A DNA stretch of 64,000 bases from DATFVA01 sp963774455 (GTDB lineage: Bacteria; Bacteroidota; Ignavibacteria; Ignavibacteriales; Ignavibacteriaceae), in contig CAVZFD010000004.1 in the NCBI GenBank assembly GCA_963774455.1, positions 248,001 through 312,000 of the forward strand. The letters run 5' to 3'. The number at the start of each line of letters is the position of its first letter. Position 1 is the first letter of the stretch. Positions 7,366 through 16,300 of the stretch are shown here, piece after piece. The notes below the pieces were generated by a model. The model was not told the origin of the DNA, did not search any database, and saw only the letters and a list, made by a program, of their open reading frames with translations. A program made the translations under genes and the position numbers.

Positions 7366-9144
7366 ATGTCCGTTGATATAATAATAGTTTTGGTAGTACT
7401 AACGGGGGCGATTATCCTTTTCACCAGAGATAAAATCCCGGTTGATCTGACGGCAATGATTATTATGGCTTCACTTCTGGTCACGGGTATTATCAGTCCC
7501 GAGGAAGGTATATCGGGATTTAGTAATACAGCTACGGTTACCGTTGCCGCTATGTTTATTCTAAGTGCCGGGTTATTCAACACCGGTGCTCTTAATTTTG
7601 TCGGCGATTTTCTAACCGGGATGACGAAAAAAAATTATCTCGCAGGCTTAGCCGCAATGCTTTTGATCGTTTCGGTTATTTCTGCTTTTATAAATGTGAC
7701 TGCCGTGGTTGCCATTTTTATGCCTGTAGTTATCCGGATGGCAAACAGATCGGGAATCAGTCCCTCTAAATTTCTTATCCCCCTCTCATTCGGGGCATTA
7801 TTCGGAGGAGTAAATACACTAATAGGTACATCAACCAACATCCTTGTCAGTTCTATTGCTTTTCAGCATGGTTTGAAACCCTTCGGAATGTTTGAGATGA
7901 CTCCCTTTGGGATCGTAATCCTTTGTACAGGTATAATTTATCTGTTATTCACCGCCAAACGTCTTCTTCCCGACCGGAAAGAAGCCGGAAGCCTTTCACA
8001 GGAATTTCATCTTGAGGATTATATAACTGAAGTAATCGTACTTCCTGATTCTCAATCTGTGCATAAGGAGATAAAAAATTCTCCCCTTATAAAGGACCTG
8101 GACCTGGATATAATTGAAATTCACCGGGGAGTGAAAAATAAATTCCTGCCGTCCCCCCATACGATTATAATGCCTAATGATATTCTCCGTGTGCGCTGTA
8201 ATATCGAAAAATTAAAGGAATTACAAACACGTGAAGGGATTATTCTGAAATCAGAAATAAGTTTTAAGGATCTTAATCTTAACCTTGATGAATCAAGGCT
8301 GGTACAAGCTGTGGTCACTTCTGGAAGCAGACTGAGGGGAAGGACTATAAAAAATATTAATTTCAGGGAAACGTTCGGTGCAACTGTTCTGGCTATCCGG
8401 CACAGGGGGATACTTATGCGTGAAAATCTTGGTAATACGATCCTCATTCCGGGAGATGTACTTTTGATTGAAGTGAAAAAAGACTGGCTGCCGCAGCTCA
8501 GACGGAATGATGCCTTCGTAATCGTCTCAGAGGTGAATCCCCTTAAACAGAAAAAAGAAAAGATTATTCCTGCAGTTGTTATCCTGACAGCTGTGGTAGT
8601 CGCTGCCGCTGTGGGAATTTTCCCAATAGTAACAAGTGCTGTAATAGGGAGTGTATTGTATATTTTATTTGGTATTCTTACACTTGAAGAAGCGTACAGA
8701 TCAATCGAATGGCGTGTCATTTTTCTCCTTGCGGGTGTCCTGACTCTTGGGATTGCTATGGAAAAAACCGGGGCAGCCGGACTGATTGCATCATCCCTGT
8801 TATCTGTCCTTGGAAGCTTCGGTCCCAGGGTTCTGCTTTCTGCATTCTTTTTTTTGACCCTTGTTTTCACTAATTTTATATCAAATAATGCGACAGCAGC
8901 CTTGATTGTACCAATTGCAATTATTACGGCCGATTCATTGGGAGTTAGTTCCAGACCTTTTTTAATGGCTGTAACCTTTGCAGCGTCATTAAGTTTTGCC
9001 ACCCCGGTAGGCTACCAGACAAATACGATGATTTTCGGACCGGGGAATTATAAATTTTCAGATTTTGTAAAGATAGGACTGCCGCTTGATATTCTCTTCT
9101 GGATCCTCGCGAGTCTGCTTATTCCTGAATTCTTTCCCTTTTAA
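7366..9144 (+). CDS. SLC13-family (DASS) anion permease with two RCK_C/TrkA-C domains
   Basis: The 592-residue protein has two membrane halves of the SLC13/ArsB/NhaD type. The first runs to about residue 205 and the second from about 400 to the end. Each half carries a hairpin-loop SNTAT or SNNATA motif (near residues 51 and 505) typical of substrate- and sodium-binding sites. Between them are two soluble TrkA-C (RCK_C) domains at about 215-290 and 300-385, which in this subgroup bind ligands and gate transport. Members import sulfate, dicarboxylates or other divalent anions with sodium; which one cannot be told here. An MscS gene remnant follows 14 nt later. Confidence 0.85.
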   Translation: MSVDIIIVLVVLTGAIILFTRDKIPVDLTAMIIMASLLVTGIISPEEGISGFSNTATVTVAAMFILSAGLFNTGALNFVGDFLTGMTKKNYLAGLAAMLLIVSVISAFINVTAVVAIFMPVVIRMANRSGISPSKFLIPLSFGALFGGVNTLIGTSTNILVSSIAFQHGLKPFGMFEMTPFGIVILCTGIIYLLFTAKRLLPDRKEAGSLSQEFHLEDYITEVIVLPDSQSVHKEIKNSPLIKDLDLDIIEIHRGVKNKFLPSPHTIIMPNDILRVRCNIEKLKELQTREGIILKSEISFKDLNLNLDESRLVQAVVTSGSRLRGRTIKNINFRETFGATVLAIRHRGILMRENLGNTILIPGDVLLIEVKKDWLPQLRRNDAFVIVSEVNPLKQKKEKIIPAVVILTAVVVAAAVGIFPIVTSAVIGSVLYILFGILTLEEAYRSIEWRVIFLLAGVLTLGIAMEKTGAAGLIASSLLSVLGSFGPRVLLSAFFFLTLVFTNFISNNATAALIVPIAIITADSLGVSSRPFLMAVTFAASLSFATPVGYQTNTMIFGPGNYKFSDFVKIGLPLDILFWILASLLIPEFFPF

Positions 9145-9158
9145 GGGAAGAACTGATT

Positions 9159-9356
9159 ATGAAAGAGTTTATAAACAATATTAAAGAATTTCCCGACAGT
9201 GCTCTTGTATTAATTTTGAGGATATAGACAAGAGAGTATATAAACAGGCTTGATGTACTTAAAAGTCAGATTTATTATGCAGCTTTCAGTAAATTTAAAG
9301 AGAACAATATTGAAATTGCTTTCCCCCAGAGGGATCTTCATATAAAAAATGAATAA
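9159..9356 (+). pseudogene. C-terminal remnant of an MscS-type mechanosensitive channel
   Basis: Read from ATG 9159, 65 codons end at TAA 9354-9356, but codon 23 (9225-9227) is an in-frame TAG. The reading after the stop gives YINRLDVLKS and then NNIEIAFPQRDLHIKN, the conserved last segment of MscS channels (usual form: NGIEIPFPQRDLHI). The nonsense codon sits where MscS proteins often have Trp, so a TGG to TAG change is the simplest explanation. No membrane domain or beta domain precedes it: the upstream neighbour is the intact SLC13 gene. This is therefore a truncated, decaying leftover of a larger gene. I see no insertion element at the join. Confidence 0.75.
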
Positions 9357-9389
9357 TTAAAAATTAAAACTTCCTGAGAAAGGTTCTAA

Positions 9390-9653
9390 ATGAAGGTAAA
9401 AATCATATTTGTAATGGCCCTTGTTGTATTATTTACAATATTCGTTTCTCAGAACACTGAAGTCGTCACAGTTCACGCATATTTCTGGAGTTTCCCGATG
9501 TCAATTATAGTTTTAATTTCTCTCATCGGACTTCTTGGTGTTATTTTCGGTTTTATCATTGCGAAGATTTTTGACAGGCCCCGGAATGAGAAGAGGAAGG
9601 AATCGCCTGCTGAAAAACTCAATAAAAAGACTGATAATGCGTTGACCAGATAA
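9390..9653 (+). CDS. LapA-domain (DUF1049) inner-membrane protein
   Basis: The 87-residue protein has two hydrophobic helices (about 4-18 and 34-60) separated by the strand-like segment SQNTEVVTVHAYFWSF, which is the hallmark of the lipopolysaccharide-assembly-protein-A domain. A Lys/Arg-rich cytoplasmic tail follows. In E. coli LapA works with LapB in controlling LPS synthesis; small stand-alone LapA-domain proteins occur widely and their role here is only inferred. It is preceded by an MscS remnant and followed by a terminator-like hairpin. Confidence 0.8.
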   Translation: MKVKIIFVMALVVLFTIFVSQNTEVVTVHAYFWSFPMSIIVLISLIGLLGVIFGFIIAKIFDRPRNEKRKESPAEKLNKKTDNALTR

Positions 9654-9715
9654 GTTGCTAAATACCATATTTCCTTGCTTATTGGTTAAATTGATTGTAA
9701 ATTAGTCCAATTGAT

Positions 9716-9743
9716 TCGCCCTTTTAAGGGCGATTTTTATTTC
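9716..9743 (+). terminator. Terminator-like hairpin abutting rimP
   Basis: TCGCCCTT (9716-9723) and AAGGGCGA (9726-9733) form a perfect 8-bp stem around a 2-nt turn, or a 5-6 bp stem with a relaxed loop. A T-rich run (T5, A, T3) follows and ends directly at the rimP start region. It may end the lapA transcript, or sit in the rimP-nusA leader, because the only purine-rich AAGGG before rimP is buried in its 3' arm. Confidence 0.75.
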
Positions 9744-9744
9744 T

Positions 9745-10203
9745 ATGAACTTTTTTGATAAAAATATCCGCGAATTGGTAGAACAGGTAATTCTTAACAA
9801 AGGATACTTTTTGATCGACCTGATAATCCGGGGCGAGAAAAAAAACCGTGTCGTGGAAGTGTATATTGATTCAGAAACGAATGTCTCTGCAGAAGACTGT
9901 GCCGCAATTAGCCGCGAGATTGACAAAAAGTTTGAAGAGGAAAGTGTATTTGAATCCGGTTACCGGCTTGAAGTATCCACCCCGGGTGTAAACAGACCAT
10001 TAGAATATTTGAAACAGTTTCCGAAGCATATTAACAGAAAATTTGATATAGCTTACAGGGATTCGGACAACGTCCGGAAATTTTCGGGAACATTAAAGAG
10101 TATCGAAGGTAACTCCCTGGTGTTTCTCAACAATAACCGTGAAGAAGTAAAAATCGATTTTTCTAATATCATTAAAGCCAAAGTAATAATTAGTTTTTCT
10201 TAG
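9745..10203 (+). CDS. rimP: Ribosome maturation factor RimP
   Basis: The 152-residue protein is the usual length. It has the N-terminal alpha/beta domain, with VEVYIDSETNVSAEDCAAISREID around residues 35-60 and the YRLEVSTPGVNRPL signature near residue 73, followed by the small C-terminal SH3-like barrel. RimP binds the 30S subunit and helps late assembly around S12 and the central pseudoknot. It is the first gene of the conserved rimP-nusA-infB cluster; nusA follows after 16 nt. The ATG follows a terminator-like hairpin by 11 nt and has no free Shine-Dalgarno. Confidence 0.97.
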   Translation: MNFFDKNIRELVEQVILNKGYFLIDLIIRGEKKNRVVEVYIDSETNVSAEDCAAISREIDKKFEEESVFESGYRLEVSTPGVNRPLEYLKQFPKHINRKFDIAYRDSDNVRKFSGTLKSIEGNSLVFLNNNREEVKIDFSNIIKAKVIISFS

Positions 10204-10219
10204 AGGAGAAAAAAGGAAG

Positions 10220-11467
10220 ATGAATTCAGAGATTGTAGAATCCTTTGCCCAGATGGTGAGGGATAAAGGTATCGATAAAGATGTATTAGCAGGAATACTG
10301 GAAGAGATTTTCGGACTCCTGGTCAGAAAAAAATATGGAGATGAAGCAAAATTCGATGTTGTTGTAAATATGGATAGGGGTGATATTGAAATCTTTCTTG
10401 AAAGAGAAATCGTTGATGTGGTTGAAGATCCTAATATACAGGTGAGTATTGATGAGGTTAACCGTAAGGGAAACGAGGAAGAACTGGAAGTCGGCGACGA
10501 TTATGTGGAGAAGATCCAGCTGGCAACTCTCGGACGAAGGTTAATAACCCTCGCAAAACAAAGTCTCAACCAGAAGATACGGGAAATCGAAAAGGATATT
10601 ATATATAACGAGTATAAGGAACTTCTGGGTGAAATAGTTGTGGGAGATATTTACCAGATCAGAAAGAGCGATATACTGATTAACCATAATAAGAATGAAC
10701 TTGTTCTCCCCCGCAACGAGCAGATACCATACGAACGTTACAAAAAAGGTGAGACCATCAGGGCAATTGTAAAGGAGGTTCGCAAAGGTAATAGCGGACC
10801 TGTGATTATTGTCTCACGTTCTGATAATATGTTCTTAAGAAGACTGTTTGAGATAGAAATACCTGAAATTTACGATGGAATTATTGATATTAAAGCAATC
10901 GCACGTGAACCCGGCGAAAGGGCCAAGGTTGCAGTTGAATCTCAGGATAATAGAATTGATGCCGTCGGTGCCTGCGTTGGAATGAAAGGCGTTCGAATCC
11001 ATGCTATCGTAAGAGAATTAAATAACGAGAATATCGACGTTATAAATTATTCAGATGATTCAATAGTATTTATCCAGCGATCTCTGGCTCCTGCAAAACT
11101 CAAAAAAATTGAAGTCGATGATGACGAAAAGAAAGCAGTAGTAACTGCCGATGCCGACCAGGTTTCCCTTATCGTAGGAAGGAATGGTGTTAATATAAGG
11201 CTGGCTATGAAACTCACGGAATATGAAATAGAGATCCTCCGTGAAGAAAGACCTCTTGAAGAATATGAGGAGGATATTGAGCTAATTGACCTTAAAGAAG
11301 AGCTTGGCTCTGAAATTTATGAACTGTTGATAAACCACCGTTATGATACTGCATTGGAAGTTCTGCAGGCAGGACCCGAAAAACTGAAAGAAATCGAGGG
11401 ACTCGATGAAGAGAAGATTAATGTGATTATCGACTTAATTAAAGAGCAATTTGAAGAAGAAGAATAG
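10220..11467 (+). CDS. nusA: Transcription termination/antitermination factor NusA
   Basis: The 415-residue protein has the expected order: an N-terminal RNA-polymerase-binding domain (about 1-130), an S1 domain (about 135-200), and two KH domains (about 230-350, including ACVGMKGVRIHAIVRELNNE and a second GRNGVNIRLA). The C-terminal extension contains a helix-hairpin-helix-like segment rich in Glu. NusA modulates pausing, intrinsic and Rho-dependent termination and antitermination. In E. coli it also controls its own operon through leader terminators, which makes the hairpin ahead of rimP notable. A purine-rich leader (AGGAG and AAGGAAG) precedes the ATG. Confidence 0.98.
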   Translation: MNSEIVESFAQMVRDKGIDKDVLAGILEEIFGLLVRKKYGDEAKFDVVVNMDRGDIEIFLEREIVDVVEDPNIQVSIDEVNRKGNEEELEVGDDYVEKIQLATLGRRLITLAKQSLNQKIREIEKDIIYNEYKELLGEIVVGDIYQIRKSDILINHNKNELVLPRNEQIPYERYKKGETIRAIVKEVRKGNSGPVIIVSRSDNMFLRRLFEIEIPEIYDGIIDIKAIAREPGERAKVAVESQDNRIDAVGACVGMKGVRIHAIVRELNNENIDVINYSDDSIVFIQRSLAPAKLKKIEVDDDEKKAVVTADADQVSLIVGRNGVNIRLAMKLTEYEIEILREERPLEEYEEDIELIDLKEELGSEIYELLINHRYDTALEVLQAGPEKLKEIEGLDEEKINVIIDLIKEQFEEEE

Positions 11468-11490
11468 GATTTTAAACAGATAAGGATATT

Positions 11491-14109
11491 ATGGCCGAAG
11501 CCAAATCAAAAAAAATCAGAGTCTACAATTTAGCTTCCGAATATAATTTATCGGCTGAGCAGCTTATTGATTTTCTAAAGAAAAAAGGGCACGATATAAA
11601 GTCTCACATGACTCTTGTTACTGATGATATGCTCAAAGATATTCAGGATCACTTTAAGAAGGATATTGAAAAAGCAGAAAAACATTATAAAAAGATTGCT
11701 GAATTCAATAAAAAAAGAATAGAGAGATCTGCAGAGGAAGATAAGAAAAAGGAGAAAGAAGAAGAGGCCAGGGTCGAGGTTAAACCTATTTCTACGGTGG
11801 AAGAAGTCAAAGAGGAAAAACCTGAGGAGATTCAAGTTCAGAAAGAACCTGAAGAGGTTCCCGAAGAAACTGTAAAGGCTGAAGAACAGCCTGCGGAAGT
11901 TATAGAGCCTGAAACGCCGGTAGAAATGGAAAAGGAAAAGGAGAAGAAAGAGAGTCAGTTTGTTTCTCCCAAAGAGAATGAAGCAAGCAAACGGAAGGGC
12001 TTAAAGGTCGTTGGCAGAATAGATCTCGATGAAAAGAAAATCTCCGAACCTAAAGTTGAAAAGTCTGAAGAACAAGCAGAAGAAAAGAAAAAAACTGAAC
12101 CCCTCAAAAAGAAGAAGAAACCTAGAGCGAAAAAGAAATCAACTGAAGCTAGCCCTGAAGAAACGCCTGTTACTAAAAAGAAGAAAAGAGTTAAGAAATT
12201 TGAAATAGATGAAAAAGAAGTAAAAGAGGCTATCAGGAAAACACTTCTCAGTATGGATGATAGCGTTGCTTCCGGAAGAGCAAGTTCGAGAAAGAAAAAG
12301 AGAAAAGAGAGGGAAGCTGAAGAGGAAAGAAGGCTCGAAGAGAAGTCGCGTGATGAGAAGAAAATCAAGGTAACCGAATTTATTGCAGTCAATGAGCTGG
12401 CAAATTTAATAGACGTCCCGGTAGGAGATGTTATTGCTAAATGTATAGAACTCGGATTAATGGTGTCTATTAACCAGAGACTCGATGTTGAATCTATAAC
12501 TCTTGTTGCTGATGAATTCGGATTTGAAGTAGAATTTCAGACTGAATACACAGCAGAGGCGCTGGAAGATGTCACTGACGATCCTGAAACTCTTCAACCG
12601 CGTCCGCCTGTCGTTACTATCATGGGTCATGTCGATCATGGAAAAACATCACTTCTTGATTATATAAGAAGATCAAATGTTGTTGCGGGTGAATCCGGTG
12701 GCATCACTCAGCATATAGGTGCTTATAAAGTCGATGTCGGAAACGGGAAAAATATAACCTTCCTTGATACACCCGGTCACGAAGCCTTTACAGCAATGAG
12801 GGCAAGAGGTGCACAGTTGACAGATATTGTTATTCTTGTTGTGGCTGCCGACGATGCAGTGATGCCGCAGACTCTTGAAGCAATAAATCATGCCCAGGCT
12901 GCGGGAGTTCCCATAGTGATTGCTATAAATAAAATTGATAAACCGGGTTCTAATATCGATAAGATTAAACAGCAGCTGGCTGAAAGAAATGTTCTTGTTG
13001 AGGATTGGGGTGGAAAAAATCAATGTGTTGAGATTTCCGCTAAGACAGGAGTTAATGTCGATACTCTCCTTGAGAAAATCCTTCTGGAGGCTGAAATTCT
13101 TGAATTAAAAGCTAATCCCCGACGGGCTGCAAGAGGCGCTGTTGTTGAATCAGAACTGGATAAGGGTCGTGGAATAACAGGAACTATCCTCGTTCAGAAA
13201 GGAACACTTAAGATTAGTGATCCTTTCGTAGCCGGAATATACCAGGGCAAAGTCAGAGCTATGTTTGATGAACGTGGAAATAAAGTTGATGAGGCAGGTC
13301 CTTCCACTCCGGTCCAGGTGCTGGGTTTCGAAGGATCCCCCCAGGCCGGTGATACTTTCGTCGTTGTTGAATCAGAAAGAATTGCACGTGAAATCGGAAT
13401 AAAGAGACAACAGTTAAAGAGAGAACAGGATCAGAAACAGGTCAGGCATGTTACTCTTGATGAGATTGCAAAGCAGATCAGTATTGGTGGAGTCAAGGAG
13501 CTTGCGCTCATTGTTAAGGGCGATGTCGATGGTTCTGTAGAAGCTTTATCTGACTCGCTTATGAAACTTTCAAATGAAGAAGTAATTGTACAGGTAATCC
13601 ACAAGGGCGTGGGCGGTATATCTGAAAGTGACGTTCTCCTTGCTTCTGCTTCTGACGCAATTATTATCGGATTCCATGTGAGACCTAACCTGAATGCAAG
13701 AAAACTTGCTGAAACACAAAATGTGGATATAAGATTATATAGCGTTATCTATGATGCAATCAATGAAGTTAAGTCAGCCCTCGAAGGACTTCTTTCCCCG
13801 GTACTTTCAGAGGAAATTGTTGCGACGCTTGAAGTACGTGATACTTTCAAAGTTCCGAAATCCGGTACGGTGGCCGGATGCTACGTACAGGACGGCAAGA
13901 TAATACGTAACAATAAAATAAGACTCATAAGAGACGGAATTGTAATTCACGAAGGTGAAATAGGCTCCCTGAAGAGATTTAAGGATGATGTTCGTGAAGT
14001 TGATGCTGGATATGAGTGCGGACTTAATATCAATAACTTTAATGATGTTAAAGTCGGAGATATCATAGAAGCTTATAAGATTGTAGAAACGAAGAAAAAG
14101 TTAGCTTAG
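11491..14109 (+). CDS. infB: Translation initiation factor IF-2
   Basis: The 872-residue protein begins with an IF2-N helix domain. A long Lys/Glu-rich low-complexity stretch (about 60-290) and a second IF2-N-like domain follow. The GTPase core starts near residue 375: GHVDHGKT (379-386), DTPGH and NKID. Domains II to IV follow, including the C-terminal fMet-tRNA-binding domain. IF-2 brings initiator tRNA to the 30S subunit and promotes 50S joining. The very charged linker is longer than the core needs and typical of this phylum. It lies 23 nt after nusA and 30 nt before rbfA. Confidence 0.98.
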   Translation: MAEAKSKKIRVYNLASEYNLSAEQLIDFLKKKGHDIKSHMTLVTDDMLKDIQDHFKKDIEKAEKHYKKIAEFNKKRIERSAEEDKKKEKEEEARVEVKPISTVEEVKEEKPEEIQVQKEPEEVPEETVKAEEQPAEVIEPETPVEMEKEKEKKESQFVSPKENEASKRKGLKVVGRIDLDEKKISEPKVEKSEEQAEEKKKTEPLKKKKKPRAKKKSTEASPEETPVTKKKKRVKKFEIDEKEVKEAIRKTLLSMDDSVASGRASSRKKKRKEREAEEERRLEEKSRDEKKIKVTEFIAVNELANLIDVPVGDVIAKCIELGLMVSINQRLDVESITLVADEFGFEVEFQTEYTAEALEDVTDDPETLQPRPPVVTIMGHVDHGKTSLLDYIRRSNVVAGESGGITQHIGAYKVDVGNGKNITFLDTPGHEAFTAMRARGAQLTDIVILVVAADDAVMPQTLEAINHAQAAGVPIVIAINKIDKPGSNIDKIKQQLAERNVLVEDWGGKNQCVEISAKTGVNVDTLLEKILLEAEILELKANPRRAARGAVVESELDKGRGITGTILVQKGTLKISDPFVAGIYQGKVRAMFDERGNKVDEAGPSTPVQVLGFEGSPQAGDTFVVVESERIAREIGIKRQQLKREQDQKQVRHVTLDEIAKQISIGGVKELALIVKGDVDGSVEALSDSLMKLSNEEVIVQVIHKGVGGISESDVLLASASDAIIIGFHVRPNLNARKLAETQNVDIRLYSVIYDAINEVKSALEGLLSPVLSEEIVATLEVRDTFKVPKSGTVAGCYVQDGKIIRNNKIRLIRDGIVIHEGEIGSLKRFKDDVREVDAGYECGLNINNFNDVKVGDIIEAYKIVETKKKLA

Positions 14110-14139
14110 TATAAACAGAATACGCTGCGGGATGGTAGA

Positions 14140-14496
14140 ATGGCTTATAGAATTGATAAACTTGAACACCTGATAAAGGAAGAAGTCAGCTGGATATTCC
14201 TGTATAAATTACAGGATCCTGCATTCGGACTGCTTACTGTAACCAATGTAAAGATGAGTCATGATCTAAAGATCGCAAAGATATATATATCTGTCTTTGA
14301 GAAGGAAAAAAGAGAAGCTGTCCTTGAAAAAATTAGAGACAAAACCGGATTTATAAGAACAGAGCTTGCCCATAGGATAAGGATCAAGTTTATCCCAGAA
14401 TTAAAGTTCTTTATTGATGATACCCTTGATTATGTTGAAAAAATCGAAGGCCTGATTAAAAAAATTCACGAGAATGATAACAAAGAAGACAAGTGA
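14140..14496 (+). CDS. rbfA: Ribosome-binding factor A
   Basis: The 118-residue protein is a single KH-like RbfA domain. It begins with YRIDKLEHLIKEEVSWIF and contains VTNVKMSHDLKIAKIYISVF and a conserved HRIRIKFIPELKFFIDDTLDYVEKIE segment. RbfA binds free 30S particles and helps process and fold the 5' end of 16S rRNA, in the same pathway as RimP. It overlaps the truB start by 23 nt, implying translational coupling. Confidence 0.96.
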   Translation: MAYRIDKLEHLIKEEVSWIFLYKLQDPAFGLLTVTNVKMSHDLKIAKIYISVFEKEKREAVLEKIRDKTGFIRTELAHRIRIKFIPELKFFIDDTLDYVEKIEGLIKKIHENDNKEDK

Positions 14497-15181
14497 CAAA
14501 GATTTTGATTTTCAAACCGGAGAAGTAATTTTAATTGATAAACCTAAAGGATGGTCTTCTTTTAGGGCTGTAAGGACAATCCGAAACGCTGTGAACGTAA
14601 AGAAAGTGGGTCACGCCGGAACACTTGATCCTATGGCAACAGGACTGCTTATTATCTGCACCGGAAAAAAAACAAAGTCAATTTCTGAATACCAGGGAAT
14701 GTTTAAGGTTTATGAAGGCACGATTACACTAGGTATATCCTCACCGTCCATGGATGCTGAGACAGAAATAACTGAAGTTAAATCGTTAGAGGGTATTACA
14801 GAAGTTATGATCCTGGAAGAAAAGGAAAAATTTACAGGCAGAATAAAGCAGATCCCCCCTATGTTTTCGGCCTTAAAGGTAAACGGAAAGCCGTTATACA
14901 AAATGGCGAGACAGGGAAAGGAAATAAAGAGAGAACCGCGGGAGATTGAGATCTATGAATTTGATATCACAAAAATAGAGCTTCCCGACGTTTTCTTCAG
15001 GATCAAATGTTCGACCGGTACGTATATAAGATCGATTGCCGGCGATTTGGGATATAATCTCGGATGCGGAGGTCTCTTAAGCAGATTACGCAGAACAGCT
15101 ATAGGTAGCTATGATATTAGTGATGCCTTTCTTCCCGATGAGTTTATTGAAAAGATGATCCCGGTAAATAGGATAGCCTGA
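14474..15181 (+). CDS. truB: tRNA pseudouridine-55 synthase
   Basis: The 235-residue protein has the TruB signature KPKGWSSFRAVRTIRN, followed by GHAGTLDPMATGLL, whose Asp is the catalytic nucleophile. It also has the conserved YEGTITLGISSPSMDAE and CSTGTYIRSIAGDLG segments. It forms pseudouridine at position 55 in the T-arm of nearly all elongator tRNAs. The C-terminal PUA-type tail is short, giving a protein smaller than E. coli TruB (314 residues), as in many Bacteroidota-like genomes. The ATG lies inside rbfA. Confidence 0.96.
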   Translation: MITKKTSDKDFDFQTGEVILIDKPKGWSSFRAVRTIRNAVNVKKVGHAGTLDPMATGLLIICTGKKTKSISEYQGMFKVYEGTITLGISSPSMDAETEITEVKSLEGITEVMILEEKEKFTGRIKQIPPMFSALKVNGKPLYKMARQGKEIKREPREIEIYEFDITKIELPDVFFRIKCSTGTYIRSIAGDLGYNLGCGGLLSRLRRTAIGSYDISDAFLPDEFIEKMIPVNRIA

Positions 15182-15201
15182 TCTTGTAACTTCTTGTAGA
15201 T

Positions 15202-15250
15202 ATATAACTTACAGGAAAAATATTTTATTTTCTTTCAAAATAAGTTATAT
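15202..15250. repeat. 10-bp perfect inverted repeat before ribF
   Basis: ATATAACTTA (15202-15211) and TAAGTTATAT (15241-15250) are exact inverse complements separated by 29 AT-rich nt, in the 99-nt gap between truB and ribF. The stem is all A/T except one pair, so it would be a weak RNA hairpin. A dimeric regulator site is an alternative. It does not match an FMN riboswitch. Confidence 0.4.
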
Positions 15251-15280
15251 TTAAAGGTTATTGTTTGATTTAAGTAATGT

Positions 15281-16231
15281 ATGAATATATTTAACGATAT
15301 CTCTGAAATAAATAAAGACGAAAATACTTTTTTAACGCTGGGAACTTTTGATGGCGTGCATCTTGGCCATCAGAAAATTATTGATAGATTAATCAGTAAA
15401 ACCAGGAGTGCAGACGGGAGAAGTTTCCTGATCACTTTTCACCCTCACCCGCGTAATGTCATTTCACAAAATACTGATTTTAAAATACTCAGCACCCCCG
15501 CTGAAAAAGCTGCTGTGCTGGAAAAGCTCGGTATAATGAACCTGCTGGTTATTAATTTCACAAAAGAATTTTCACAGCAAACAGCAGAGGAATTTTTTAA
15601 GAATTATATAATAGATAAGATAGGAATTAAAGACATTATAATAGGATATGATCATCATTTCGGAAAAGGTCGGGGCGGAGATGAATCGACTCTGAGAGAA
15701 ATGGGCGGTCAGTACGGTTTCGGAGTTGAAGCTGTCGATGCATTCCGACTTAATGGTGAAATTGTCAGCAGTACTAAGATCAGAAAAGCCCTTGCCGGTG
15801 GGGATATTATTACGGCAAGTTCATACCTCGATCGTAATTATGAATTCTCCGGTCTCGTCATTGAAGGAGATAAGCGTGGAAGGGAACTTGGTTTCCCTAC
15901 AGCTAACATAAAAGTAGATAATGAACATAAACTTCTGCCTGCTCTTGGAATCTACCTGGTTGAATTCTTTGTTCGGGATGAAAGGCATTTCGGCCTGCTG
16001 AGTATTGGAAAGAGACCAACCTTTTATAACTCGGGTAAAATCGTTCCCGAAGTTTATATTTACAACTTTGATGAAGAAATCTATGGAGAAAATGTAAAAG
16101 TCTCAGTTCTTAAACATCTTCGCGGAGAAGAAAAGTTTTCGTCTGCAGATGAACTGGTTGCCCAGATGCAGATTGATAAAAAAAACGGAATAGAAATTAT
16201 CAGGACTCTGGAACCTGTTAATAAAAATTAA
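15281..16231 (+). CDS. ribF: Bifunctional riboflavin kinase / FAD synthetase
   Basis: The 316-residue protein has the N-terminal nucleotidyltransferase half: TLGTFDGVHLGHQKII with the GxFDGxHxGH motif, and SSTKIRKAL near residue 164. The C-terminal riboflavin kinase half contains GRELGFPTANI and a conserved PEVYIYNFDEEIYGENV. It phosphorylates riboflavin to FMN and then adenylates FMN to FAD in the cytoplasm. Its place between truB and rpsO is a common conserved arrangement. Confidence 0.97.
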   Translation: MNIFNDISEINKDENTFLTLGTFDGVHLGHQKIIDRLISKTRSADGRSFLITFHPHPRNVISQNTDFKILSTPAEKAAVLEKLGIMNLLVINFTKEFSQQTAEEFFKNYIIDKIGIKDIIIGYDHHFGKGRGGDESTLREMGGQYGFGVEAVDAFRLNGEIVSSTKIRKALAGGDIITASSYLDRNYEFSGLVIEGDKRGRELGFPTANIKVDNEHKLLPALGIYLVEFFVRDERHFGLLSIGKRPTFYNSGKIVPEVYIYNFDEEIYGENVKVSVLKHLRGEEKFSSADELVAQMQIDKKNGIEIIRTLEPVNKN

Positions 16232-16300
16232 TAGTTAATAAATAATTAATCCCGGTTACGACTGGGGTTACATCGTATAATAAATAGTAAGGATAGTTTA

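Noticed and set aside
8121..9002. A 293-codon minus-strand open frame.
   Set aside because: It is antisense to the SLC13 permease, Arg/Ser/Ile-rich in a way typical of shadows, and has no domain.
15182..15280. Possible FMN riboswitch before ribF.
   Set aside because: None of the conserved RFN element blocks is present; only an A/T inverted repeat is seen.
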